From contig NZ_JAIEUL010000009.1 of the NCBI RefSeq assembly GCF_019599185.1, forward strand, positions 62,001 through 126,000: a DNA stretch of 64,000 bases, read 5' to 3'. Below the pieces are notes generated by a model. The model worked only from the letters and a program-made list of their open reading frames with translations. It did no database searches and was not told the DNA's origin. The DNA comes from Cryobacterium inferilacus (GTDB lineage: Bacteria; Actinomycetota; Actinomycetes; Actinomycetales; Microbacteriaceae). The position numbers and the translations under genes were made by a program. Positions 10,510 to 19,698 of this stretch are shown piece by piece. Position 1 is the stretch's first letter, and each line of letters opens with the position of its first letter.

Positions 10510-11854
10510 CCGTCGGCGGCTCCTGGCCCGGCTGTCGCCGACCCGTCGCATCCGGCAGTCGGCCGGTCAGCACGTGGGCCGTGACGACGGCCACGATAAC
10601 CAGGGGCATCACCGCGGTGGCGTCGCTGGCGAGGAGCACCGTGGCCAACAACACGCTGGTCAGCGGCAGGCGCAGCATCGACACGCACATGGCGCCGATT
10701 CCCACGCCCACGGCTGGAACCAGCTCGAGACCGGGAAGGTTCGAGGCGGCGACACCCACAGCGGCTCCGAGGAACATGGCGGGGAAAACCGGCCCGCCGC
10801 GGAAGGCGCCCAATGACAAGCCGTAGGCCAGGGACTTGCACGCGACGAGCAACAGGATGGCTCCGAGAGGCCAGGCCGCGCCCGCGGTGAGAAGGGCGGG
10901 CAGAGCCGCCTGGCCCGAGAAGAGCACCTGGGCGGTGTCCTCACCGGTGACCATCGCGAAGCCGATTGCCAGCCCGGCGATGAGCGCTCCGAGCGCCGGT
11001 GTAACCAGCACCCGGTGCGCGTGCACCAGGGGGCGCACCAGGCGGGCCACCGCGGTGATGCCCCAGGCCAGGAGCGGGCAGGCAAGCCCCAGTACCAGCG
11101 CCCAGCCGAACATCGCGAGGGTGGGGGTCGTGAACGCCGGCAGATCCGGAATGGCCAGCGAGAACGTGCCCAGCCCGGTCCACGAATCCAGCCCGACGAA
11201 CACCAGGGAGCCGATCCCCGACGCCAGCAGGCCCGGGAGCAGCCCGATTCCGAGCATCGCCCCGGCAAGACCGGATGCCTCCATCAACAGGAACGCGCCC
11301 AACAGGGGAGAGCCGAGCAGGGTGCTGACGGCGGCAAAGCTCCCGGCCGAGGCGATCACGGTCACCGCCGTGGGCGGGGAGTCCTTCTTGATCAGGCGGA
11401 TCGTCAGGGCGGCCAACCCGCCTCCCAGGGCGATGAGCGGGGCCTCGGGGCCGAGGACCGCGCCGAGGGCCAGCGTGGCGAGTGCGGCCAGTGCCACCCC
11501 GGGCAGCTCGGCGGCTGTCGGGACGCCGCCGGCTGTGAAACCCTGCGACGGTGAATGCCCACCGGTTCCTGGCAGCTGCCGAATGGATAGGGCGACCAGC
11601 AGCCCGGACAGGGTAAGCAGCGGCAGCGGCCACCAGAGCGGCACTGCGTCGAAGCCCAGCATGCCGGGCAGCTCGGTGAACAGGTAGGCCTGCAGCCAGT
11701 CGACCAGTGCCAGGAAGCCGTACGCCACGGCTGACACCGGGACGCCGATGAGGCCGGCCAACAGCAGAATGCGCAGGTATCCCCGCGAGCGGATAATGCT
11801 GAGGGGGTCGGGGGTGGCTGTGCCGGGCGCCGACGGGTCGGGGTGCGCCTGCAT
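10499..11854 (-). CDS. ClC family chloride channel/antiporter
   Basis: The 451-residue integral membrane protein has about 10-12 hydrophobic helices. It has the ClC selectivity signatures: GTGGHSPSQGF (equivalent to GSGIP, near 105), GPEAPLIALGG (the GREGP loop carrying the gating Glu, near 145) and GAFRGGPVFPAMFLGAAVG (the GxFxP loop, near 365). It moves chloride or a similar anion, as a channel or an H+/Cl- exchanger; which one cannot be decided here. No C-terminal CBS domains are present. It is convergent with the small gene at 10225 and divergent from the acetyltransferase gene. Confidence 0.9.
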   Translation of the reverse strand: MQAHPDPSAPGTATPDPLSIIRSRGYLRILLLAGLIGVPVSAVAYGFLALVDWLQAYLFTELPGMLGFDAVPLWWPLPLLTLSGLLVALSIRQLPGTGGHSPSQGFTAGGVPTAAELPGVALAALATLALGAVLGPEAPLIALGGGLAALTIRLIKKDSPPTAVTVIASAGSFAAVSTLLGSPLLGAFLLMEASGLAGAMLGIGLLPGLLASGIGSLVFVGLDSWTGLGTFSLAIPDLPAFTTPTLAMFGWALVLGLACPLLAWGITAVARLVRPLVHAHRVLVTPALGALIAGLAIGFAMVTGEDTAQVLFSGQAALPALLTAGAAWPLGAILLLVACKSLAYGLSLGAFRGGPVFPAMFLGAAVGVAASNLPGLELVPAVGVGIGAMCVSMLRLPLTSVLLATVLLASDATAVMPLVIVAVVTAHVLTGRLPDATGRRQPGQEPPTARA

Positions 11855-11960
11855 GTCTCGGTCCTCTCCGGCTTGCGGGCGGGGGATGTGCAGCCCACGC
11901 TGGCCCGGGGCCGCCCGCGCCGCAAGGCCGAAAGGCCCGACCCGACACCGATCAGTCGAC

Positions 11961-11966
11961 TACCAT
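11961..11966 (+). promoter_or_regulatory. -10 element at the acetyltransferase start
   Basis: TACCAT overlaps the annotated ATG and ends 7 nt before an in-frame GTG at 11974. This suggests a leaderless message beginning at 11974. Confidence 0.4.
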
Positions 11967-12591
11967 GGCTTTTGTGGTTACAGACAACAAAACGCCCCCG
12001 ACTCCCGTCCGCTCCGAATTCGACAAGATGGTGGCGGGGGAGTGGTACCGGTACCGCAATGGGCCGGAGCTCGCCGACCTGACCACGAGTACACAGCGCA
12101 CCTGTCGGCAGATCACGGCCCTCTACGACGACGACCGCGCCGCGGCGCACGCCCTCTTCCAGCGCCTGCTCGGCACGGTCGGTGACGGCGTCGACTTCCG
12201 GCCGCCGATGTACCTGGACTACGGCTCCCGACTGCATGTGGGCGCGAACACGTTCATCAATGCCGACTTCCTCACCCTCGGCGGTGGGGAGATCACCATC
12301 GGCGCCAATGTGTTGGTGGGGCCCAGCGCCCGCCTGTACACCCCGACTCACGCTATCGACCCGGACGAACGGCGGGCCGGATATGAGCGGGTATCGCCGA
12401 TCGTCATCGAGGATGACGTCTGGCTGGGCGGCAACGTGGTGGTCTGCCCCGGCGTGACCATCGGTGCCGGCAGCATCATCGGCGCCGGCTCTGTCGTCAC
12501 CAAGGACATTCCGGCCGGGGTCATCGCCGCCGGCAATCCGGCCAGGGTGGTTCGCGCGATCGGACCGGAGGACCGGGGGATCATGGGCTAG
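11965..12591 (+). CDS. maa: maltose/galactoside O-acetyltransferase family
   Basis: The 208-residue protein is a hexapeptide-repeat acetyltransferase. The N-terminal helical cap contains MVAGEWYRYRNGPEL (about 22-36). The left-handed beta-helix contains FINADFLTLGGGEITIGANVLVG and THAIDP, with the catalytic His. The coil ends with IVIEDDVWLGGNVVVCPGVTIGAGSIIGAGSVVTKDIP. It acetylates sugars from acetyl-CoA, probably as detoxification. The annotated ATG has no ribosome-binding site. A GTG at 11974 preceded by TACCAT may be the true leaderless start and would remove three residues. Confidence 0.9.
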   Translation: MAFVVTDNKTPPTPVRSEFDKMVAGEWYRYRNGPELADLTTSTQRTCRQITALYDDDRAAAHALFQRLLGTVGDGVDFRPPMYLDYGSRLHVGANTFINADFLTLGGGEITIGANVLVGPSARLYTPTHAIDPDERRAGYERVSPIVIEDDVWLGGNVVVCPGVTIGAGSIIGAGSVVTKDIPAGVIAAGNPARVVRAIGPEDRGIMG

Positions 12592-12611
12592 GCCTGCCTC
12601 GATGGCGGGCC

Positions 12612-12617
12612 TATTCT
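12612..12617 (+). promoter_or_regulatory. -10 element of the DUF1304 gene
   Basis: TATTCT ends 6 nt before the ATG at 12624, a leaderless configuration. Confidence 0.45.
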
Positions 12618-12623
12618 GGCTGC

Positions 12624-12998
12624 ATGAACGCCGCCGCCCAGGTACTCGCGGTTCTGCAGGGGTTGACTCTGATCGGGGTCGGCACGCTGGAGGCCTTCTT
12701 CTACAAGAATCCGCGCTTCTACGGAATGTTCCTGATCAAACCGGATGAGATGAAGGCCGTTCGGTTGTGGGTGGTCAACGTGGGCGTCGAGAACATCCTC
12801 GTCGGTCTGGCCTGCATCCTGGGCGTCATCCTGCTGCCCATCGAGGAGACTGTGGGTCGCACCCTGATTTTCGCGGTGTGCGCATTGCACATCGTCATGG
12901 GGCCGGTGCTCGTGATCACCGACCGGCGGTTGTGGAAGAGCGGAATCGCGGAGGCTGGGCTGCCGATCCTGGTGATCGTGGTCGCGCTGGCGTACTGA
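12624..12998 (+). CDS. DUF1304 small membrane protein
   Basis: The 124-residue protein has four predicted membrane segments (about 5-25, 48-70, 75-95 and 103-122). The motif TLEAFFYKNPRFYGMF and the pattern of the first helix identify the DUF1304 family, small integral membrane proteins of unknown function found widely in bacteria. It sits 32 bp after the acetyltransferase gene but has its own -10 element. A long palindrome separates it from the convergent msrB. Confidence 0.88.
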   Translation: MNAAAQVLAVLQGLTLIGVGTLEAFFYKNPRFYGMFLIKPDEMKAVRLWVVNVGVENILVGLACILGVILLPIEETVGRTLIFAVCALHIVMGPVLVITDRRLWKSGIAEAGLPILVIVVALAY

Positions 12999-13004
12999 CC
13001 GGCC

Positions 13005-13072
13005 CAACTGTTGCCCGAACGGACAAATGCGCCCGGCGTACCGGGCGCATTTGTCCGCAGCGGGAACAGTTG
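13005..13072. terminator. bidirectional terminator between DUF1304 and msrB
   Basis: A near-perfect palindrome contains a perfect 17-bp inner stem (13020-13036 with 13041-13057, loop CGTA) and an outer CAACTG/CAGTTG arm. It can serve both converging genes. The outer ACAAATG/CATTTGT steps recall the hairpin at 35318-35356. Confidence 0.75.
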
Positions 13073-13080
13073 CAGCGGGA

Positions 13081-13482
13081 CTACTCGCCGGGGGTGAAGT
13101 TGAGCGAGATCGAGTTCATGCAGTACCGGTCGCCCGTTGGCGTGCCGAAACCGTCATCGAACACGTGACCCAGGTGCGACCCGCAGGCAGCGCAGCGCAC
13201 CTCGGTGCGCAGGACGCCGAGCGAACGGTCCTCGAGGAGCTCAACGGCCTCTGGGCGCACCGACTCGTAGAAGCTGGGCCAGCCGCAACCGGAATCGAAC
13301 TTGGTGCCGCTCTTGAATAGCTCGGCGTTGCAGGCGCCACAGGTGTACACACCCGCCCGGCCCTCATCGAGGAGTTCACCGGTCCAGGCTCTTTCCGTGG
13401 CTGCTCCACGCAGCACTGCGTACTGCTCTGCGGAAAGCTCGGCCTTCCATTCGGCGTCAGACTTGGTGACCTCGTAGTCCAT
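13081..13482 (-). CDS. msrB: peptide-methionine (R)-S-oxide reductase
   Basis: The 133-residue protein reduces methionine-R-sulfoxide in oxidised proteins, and its length is typical. It has two zinc-binding CxxC pairs (CGACNAEL and CAACGSH) and the active-site region GWPSFYESV. The catalytic Cys is in the final segment RYCMNSISLNF. The start MDYEVTKSDAEW was chosen because it matches the family; an upstream in-frame start would add 58 unsupported residues. A GAAAGGACGC ribosome-binding region precedes it. Confidence 0.95.
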   Translation of the reverse strand: MDYEVTKSDAEWKAELSAEQYAVLRGAATERAWTGELLDEGRAGVYTCGACNAELFKSGTKFDSGCGWPSFYESVRPEAVELLEDRSLGVLRTEVRCAACGSHLGHVFDDGFGTPTGDRYCMNSISLNFTPGE

Positions 13483-13657
13483 GGTGCGTCCTTTCGATCC
13501 TTCGTGTGCGGCAGGCGACTGCCTCCAGCCTAAACTCGCCCGGTGCCACGGACATTCCCGGGTGGCGGGCACTGTCAGGCGATTCTCACTCCCCGGCGCA
13601 CGAATGCCGTCGTCGCGACAGGCTGCGCCGGTCAGCGAAAACCCAGTGCCCGGCAAA

Positions 13658-13663
13658 TAGGAT
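13658..13663 (+). promoter_or_regulatory. -10 element of the DUF3263 gene
   Basis: TAGGAT ends 7 nt before the ATG at 13671, consistent with a leaderless transcript. This supports 13671 over the alternative ATG at 13662, which lies inside the hexamer region. Confidence 0.45.
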
Positions 13664-13670
13664 GACGCGT

Positions 13671-13970
13671 ATGGCGACGAGCGGGCACGATACGAGCGAG
13701 GGCGACGACGTCGCCGCTCGGTCGCTCACCCCGCGCGACGAGGCCGTGCTCGCCTTCGAACGGCGCTGGTGGTCGCACCCCGGCGCCAAGGAACAGGCAA
13801 TTCGGTCCGAGTTCGGTCTTTCGGCCGCCCGCTACTATCAACTGTTGGGTGCCCTGCTCGACTCCCCCCTCGCCCTCGCCCACGATCCCATGCTGGTCAA
13901 ACGACTGCAGCGGATGCGTGACGCCAGGGCCCTGGCCCGGTCGCACCGGGCCATCCGCCCCATCGAGTAA
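13671..13970 (+). CDS. DUF3263 small helical protein
   Basis: The 99-residue protein has the DUF3263 core: FERRWWSHPGAKEQAIRSEFGLSAARYYQLL followed by a helical end. The fold looks like a helix-turn-helix, but DNA binding has not been shown from this sequence. It lies immediately before the LytR_C gene, and this pairing is common in actinobacteria. The start at 13671 follows from the -10 element 7 nt upstream. Confidence 0.88.
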   Translation: MATSGHDTSEGDDVAARSLTPRDEAVLAFERRWWSHPGAKEQAIRSEFGLSAARYYQLLGALLDSPLALAHDPMLVKRLQRMRDARALARSHRAIRPIE

Positions 13971-13996
13971 CCAACGAGGATCGAACCAGACTGACA

Positions 13997-14557
13997 ATGC
14001 CCACTTCGTACCCGAAAGACCGCTTCGACGACCTCCCGCACCACCTCGACAGAGTGGGGGCACACCGGGCTCCCACGAAGAAGGGCCGGCGGTGGGTGGC
14101 GCTCTGGTGGGCGCTCGGTGCGACGGCCGTGCTCGTCACGATCGGTGCGATCGGGCTGTCGGTACTGAACAACCGGCTCGACTTCACCATTCCGGGCATC
14201 CCGGCGGTTACCGACGAGGTGGCACCCACCGAAGAAGCGGTGCCGACGGCCGAACCCACCACTGACCCCAGTGCGAGTGTCACGGTGCTCAACGGCACCC
14301 CGGGTGCCGGCGTTGCCGCCGCCGTCGGGGAACTGCTCACCGGCGCAGGCTGGTCCGTGGCCGCGACCAGCAACGCGGACACCGAGGACGTCGCGACGAC
14401 CACGGTGTACTACGCGGATGCCGCCCAGGAGGGCGCTGCCCGGGGTGTGGCGGCGTTGCTGCCCGGCTCGGACGTTCTCCTCTCGGATGTCTTCGCGAGC
14501 TCAGGAGCCACCCTGACCGTCGTGGTGGGCAGCGACTACGTGGCACCGGTGGGCTAA
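13997..14557 (+). CDS. membrane-anchored LytR C-terminal domain protein
   Basis: The protein has 186 residues: a cytoplasmic stretch of about 35, one membrane segment (WVALWWALGATAVLVTIGAIGLSVL, about 34-58), a Thr/Glu/Pro-rich linker and a LytR_C domain (about 95-186) starting SVTVLNGTPGAGVAAAV. This domain occurs in cell-envelope proteins related to wall-polymer attachment, but here without the catalytic LCP domain. It is probably an extracytoplasmic accessory factor. It is 26 bp downstream of the DUF3263 gene and likely in the same operon. Confidence 0.85.
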   Translation: MPTSYPKDRFDDLPHHLDRVGAHRAPTKKGRRWVALWWALGATAVLVTIGAIGLSVLNNRLDFTIPGIPAVTDEVAPTEEAVPTAEPTTDPSASVTVLNGTPGAGVAAAVGELLTGAGWSVAATSNADTEDVATTTVYYADAAQEGAARGVAALLPGSDVLLSDVFASSGATLTVVVGSDYVAPVG

Positions 14558-14769
14558 CCGGCGGTTTCTTACCGGGATCCAAGCTCCCAGTCAACCCCCT
14601 ATGGGAATTCGCAATGGTCACTAGCATCTGCAGTGGTCGCTCATTTTCTGTGTGAGCGCTCTCCAGCGGAGGGCGCGCCATTGCGGACGGTGGACGCAGC
14701 TACTGCGCCAGGCCCGGTAACACCAACGGGTGAGTGCCGAACTACAACACTGCATTAGGGGAGTTTCAC
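14558..14769 (+). promoter_or_regulatory. long leader region of cspA
   Basis: The 212 bp before cspA contain a hairpin built from GCGCTCTCC and GGAGGGCGC around 14658-14678 and a GGGGAG ribosome-binding site. Cold-shock genes commonly have long structured leaders that control translation at low temperature. No cold-box consensus is recognised here, so the role is inferred. Confidence 0.35.
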
Positions 14770-14973
14770 ATGGCGAACGGAACCGTCAAATGGTTCAACG
14801 CTGAAAAGGGTTTCGGCTTCATCACTGTTGATGGAGGTGGGCAGGACGTCTTCGTCCACTATTCCGCCATCGACATGCACGGCTACAAGGTTCTTGAAGA
14901 AGGCCAGCACGTCATCTTCGAACTCGGTACCGGAGCCAAGGGCCCCCAGGCCGAGTCGGTCCGCCCGGCCTAA
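14770..14973 (+). CDS. cspA: cold-shock protein (CspA family)
   Basis: The 67-residue protein is a single cold-shock domain with both RNA-binding motifs, KGFGFITV (RNP1, about 15-22) and VFVHYS (RNP2, about 30-35). It begins [14 protein letters not shown], as in the actinobacterial CspA proteins. It binds single-stranded RNA and acts as an RNA chaperone. GGGGAG lies 8-10 nt before the ATG. An upstream in-frame ATG at 14734 would add 12 residues and is disfavoured. A second, longer cold-shock protein is at 31031. Confidence 0.95.
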   Translation: MANGTVKWFNAEKGFGFITVDGGGQDVFVHYSAIDMHGYKVLEEGQHVIFELGTGAKGPQAESVRPA

Positions 14974-15023
14974 CCACGCGTCGATCACACCCGCATCACC
15001 AGGCGGCTGTCAGGTCGCACACT

Positions 15024-15091
15024 GAATCATCACGCCACCACCGTGACCGCCGCGCAGCGATGCCGGGTGGTCACGGTGTGTGGCGTGATTC
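15024..15091 (+). terminator. long imperfect terminator hairpin after cspA
   Basis: CCGTGACC (15041-15048) pairs with GGTCACGG (15069-15076). The outer arms GAATCATCACGCCACCA and TGTGTGGCGTGATTC pair with small bulges. A TTTGTT stretch follows. Confidence 0.6.
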
Positions 15092-15142
15092 GTTTGTTCC
15101 TCGTTCGTCGACCAGGGCCCTCCCATTCATGTCAGCACGACC

Positions 15143-16135
15143 ATGACCCCGTGGCGGATGGCCGGAGTGCCGGCGGTCGTCATCACGATGCTCATCGGGA
15201 TGACGGGCTGCGCGCTGGCGCCACCCGATCCGGTTCCCTCACCGACGACGGCCGTGGCGCCGCTCCGGGGCACACCGCTGTCCCCGGCGGATGCGTGCCG
15301 CCCGGCACTCGCCGTGAAGATCGACAATCATCCGGCCGCCCGCCCGCAGGTGGGTCTGGAACGCGCCGACCTGGTCTTCGAGGAGTTGGTCGAGGGCGGC
15401 CTGACCCGGTACGCCGGGGTGTGGCACGCCGAGGTGCCGGATACGGTCGGCCCGGTCCGTTCCATCCGCCCGATGGACCCGGACATCCTCAGCTCCCTCG
15501 GCGGCATCGTCGCCTATTCCGGCGGTCAACCCCGGTTCGTGGCGGCCATGGAGGAGACGGGGATGCTCAACCTGGTCTTCGACCGGGGAGACACCGATCT
15601 GTTCGCCCGGTCCGAGCTGCGCCCGTCGCCGCACAACGTCTTCCTGGGCGCGGCGGATGCCGTCGAGCAGCACGCTGACCTGGCGCCCCCTGACCCGCAA
15701 TTCCGTTACGCCCGCAGCGCGGCCGATGCCACCCCGGTCGGCGCAGGGACGCCGACGGCCGCAATCACGCTGAGATTCTCGCCGACAGAGGAGCGCGAGT
15801 GGAGCTGGGATCCCGACACCCGCTCGTACCTGCGCGGGCAGAACGGTGCCACCGACCTGGACAGCACCGGCTCGGCCCTCGGCGCCACCAACGTTGTGGT
15901 GCTCAGAGTGGGGGTGGACCGCACCACTGACGTGCCCCGCACCCGGATCACCGGATCGGGGGAGGCCTGGGTGTCGGTGGGTGGCGCGACGGTGCCGGCC
16001 ACGTGGCGGAAAGCGGGACCAGACGCGCCCATCCGCCTGGAGGATGCGGTGGGGAACGAGGTCATGCTGGCACCGGGGAACACCTGGATCGAATTGGTCC
16101 CGGCCGATGACGGCGGTGTGGAGCTCACGCCCTGA
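15143..16135 (+). CDS. DUF3048 (YerB-like) lipoprotein
   Basis: The 330-residue protein has a signal sequence with lipobox MTGC (Cys at about 23), so it is a predicted lipoprotein. The mature part carries two DUF3048 units. The first contains LAVKIDNHPAARPQVGLERADLVFEELVEGG and RYAGVWHAEVPDTVGPVRSIRP; the second is a C-terminal beta domain. The family is related to B. subtilis YerB, of unclear function in the cell envelope. A hairpin separates it from cspA, and CIRCE operators of groEL follow. Confidence 0.88.
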   Translation: MTPWRMAGVPAVVITMLIGMTGCALAPPDPVPSPTTAVAPLRGTPLSPADACRPALAVKIDNHPAARPQVGLERADLVFEELVEGGLTRYAGVWHAEVPDTVGPVRSIRPMDPDILSSLGGIVAYSGGQPRFVAAMEETGMLNLVFDRGDTDLFARSELRPSPHNVFLGAADAVEQHADLAPPDPQFRYARSAADATPVGAGTPTAAITLRFSPTEEREWSWDPDTRSYLRGQNGATDLDSTGSALGATNVVVLRVGVDRTTDVPRTRITGSGEAWVSVGGATVPATWRKAGPDAPIRLEDAVGNEVMLAPGNTWIELVPADDGGVELTP

Positions 16136-17905
<1,770 letters not shown>

Positions 17906-17936
17906 GTCCGGCCGCACCAGTCACCAGTACTGACGC

Positions 17937-17970
17937 AATGTGGGCGTCCCCTTCGGGGGGCGCCCACATT
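17937..17970 (+). terminator. terminator of groEL
   Basis: AATGTGGGCG (17937-17946) pairs with CGCCCACATT (17961-17970). The inner C-run pairs with a G-run around TTC. Confidence 0.75.
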
Positions 17971-18015
17971 CGTGCGTGCGGCGCTGGTCGACCACAGCGA
18001 GTGCTACCGTGCGGT

Positions 18016-19227
18016 ATGGGGCACCGGGGGACACACCAGGCATCAGGCACGCTCGTCACGACAGCACTGTTGGTGTTGTTACTGACCGGATGCGGAAGCG
18101 CGCCGACCGAGAACCCGACCAGCGCGCCCGGCGGGACCTCTCCGAGCGAGACCCCGACCGCGCCGGACGCCAGCGCGACGCCGACACCCGCAGCGACGCC
18201 GGCGGACGCTGCGACCGAGCCGTCTTCCAGGTTGGGCCTGGACTGCGCCGTGCTCGTGCCGGAGGATCTCGCCGCCGAGACAGTGATCGCCGGTCTCGTG
18301 GCGCTGCCGGCTGCCGCGCTCGCGTTCGGCATGAACCCGCTCAGCTTCGCGGTCGAGCAGCTCGGTGGCACGGCCTGCGCGGCCACCGCCCCCACTGCGG
18401 TGGAGCCGGTCGACGGCGTCGGGCCGATCGTCCCCGGCTACACGGTGCAGGTGCTCCCCGACGCCACCGAGCAGTACGCCCGCTACGCCGAGCTCTATCC
18501 AGGCGTCACCAGCGGTGCAGAGTCGGTCTTCGGCGATTCCTCCAGCGGGGCGTGCTTCGGCCGCGGCGCCGAGTCGATGTGCACGAATAGCATCCTGGTC
18601 GGCAGCACCTGGATCGAGGTGACCCTGCGCGGCATCGACGTGGATGCCGCGCAGAGCGATGATGCTGTGGCCGCCCGGGTGGCGCCGCTGCTCGAGTCCA
18701 TTGTCGCCACGGTGGCGGCCGCGCCCGCGCCGGCGCCACTCTGGACAGCCCCGGCCGACGCCGTGGCGCTGCCGGAAGAGTGTGCGGTCTATGCCTCCGC
18801 CGACGAGGCCAGGTCGGCCTTCGAGCGCACAGAGGAGTTGTGGGTCGGGCCGTCCGGTGGCGGCGGTTGGAGCCTCGCCGCCGGCGCGTGGGTCATGAGC
18901 GGCGCCCAGCGCTGCTCCTGGCTGCTGGACAACTCCGATGTCGCCGTCCTCGGCGTGGAGGCGCTGCCGGGCGGGGCCTGGGCGTACGACACGATGACCG
19001 GCCTGGTCGCGGCGTCCGATCAGACGGAGTCGACAGACGAGACGATCCCGGGGGTCGAGCGGGCATCCTTCGGCTGCGTCGGCTCCACAGTCTCATGCCA
19101 CCTCGACACGGTGATCGGTGGCAACTGGGTGCGGTTCAGCACGGATTCGTCGGCGGCCGACCCGGACACTCTGCGCGACCGGTTGGGTCGGATCGCCGAG
19201 GCGGCCGCCGCCCGGCTGGTGGGCTGA
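18016..19227 (+). CDS. secreted lipoprotein with an internal duplication
   Basis: The 403-residue protein has a signal sequence with lipobox LLLTGC (Cys at about 27), followed by a Thr/Pro/Ala-rich linker of about 40 residues. The mature part looks like two related halves. The first contains ACFGRGAESMCTNSILVG-STWIEV; the second contains SFGCVGSTVSCHLDTVIGG-NWVRF, with matching Cys and Trp positions. Paired cysteines suggest disulfides outside the cell. I do not recognise a family. The ATG at 18016 was chosen because it directly precedes the signal sequence; a longer in-frame start reads through the groEL terminator. Confidence 0.75.
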   Translation: MGHRGTHQASGTLVTTALLVLLLTGCGSAPTENPTSAPGGTSPSETPTAPDASATPTPAATPADAATEPSSRLGLDCAVLVPEDLAAETVIAGLVALPAAALAFGMNPLSFAVEQLGGTACAATAPTAVEPVDGVGPIVPGYTVQVLPDATEQYARYAELYPGVTSGAESVFGDSSSGACFGRGAESMCTNSILVGSTWIEVTLRGIDVDAAQSDDAVAARVAPLLESIVATVAAAPAPAPLWTAPADAVALPEECAVYASADEARSAFERTEELWVGPSGGGGWSLAAGAWVMSGAQRCSWLLDNSDVAVLGVEALPGGAWAYDTMTGLVAASDQTESTDETIPGVERASFGCVGSTVSCHLDTVIGGNWVRFSTDSSAADPDTLRDRLGRIAEAAAARLVG

Positions 19228-19270
19228 ACCAGCCCGCTCACCGCCGGTCAGGGCCGGCGCCCCGCGACGA

Positions 19271-19561
19271 CTACCGGGCGAACAGCCTGGCGTTGGCCTG
19301 CTCCACCTCTGCGTACTGCGCACCGGCCTGGCCGAGGGCCTGATTGAGGGCATCCGCGCTCTGCTCCACGTGCTGCTGCGTGGTGCGCCAAGCCGAGACG
19401 GCGGCCTGGAACTGAGCCGATGCCTGCCCGGTCCACGACCCCTCCAGCCCGGTGAGCTGGCCCAGCAACCCGGCCACCTCGGCCTGGATCCGGCCCATGG
19501 TGGCCCGCGCGGCTCCGGTCGTGCTGATCAGGGCATCACTGTCTACCTGGAATTGGGTCAT
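19271..19561 (-). CDS. WXG100 family protein (type VII secretion target)
   Basis: The 96-residue protein is all-helical with the WXG turn SWTGQASAQF near residues 42-51, and lacks a signal peptide. Size and motif identify the WXG100 (EsxA-like) family, whose members are exported as helical hairpin dimers by type VII secretion. No EccC ATPase, second WXG100 gene or other secretion component lies in this window, so it is an orphan here. The start MTQFQVDSD has GGAGAG upstream. It lies 44 bp from the convergent lipoprotein gene and downstream of the sensor kinase gene on the same strand. Confidence 0.9.
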   Translation of the reverse strand: MTQFQVDSDALISTTGAARATMGRIQAEVAGLLGQLTGLEGSWTGQASAQFQAAVSAWRTTQQHVEQSADALNQALGQAGAQYAEVEQANARLFAR

Positions 19562-19698
19562 CGATCTCTCCGTTCGCTCTGTGGCGCCCGGTCGGACGCT
19601 CGCCAGCGACGCTACGGCGGCAACCGGCCGGTGAAGCCGGGCGGGGACCACCGGGGGAGAAGCGGGCCGCACCCCGCCTGGGGAGGACGGGCGGCGGA

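Noticed and set aside
13506..13670. A longer N-terminus for the DUF3263 gene
   Set aside because: The additional residues read through the msrB promoter region and lack conservation signals; a -10 element supports 13671.
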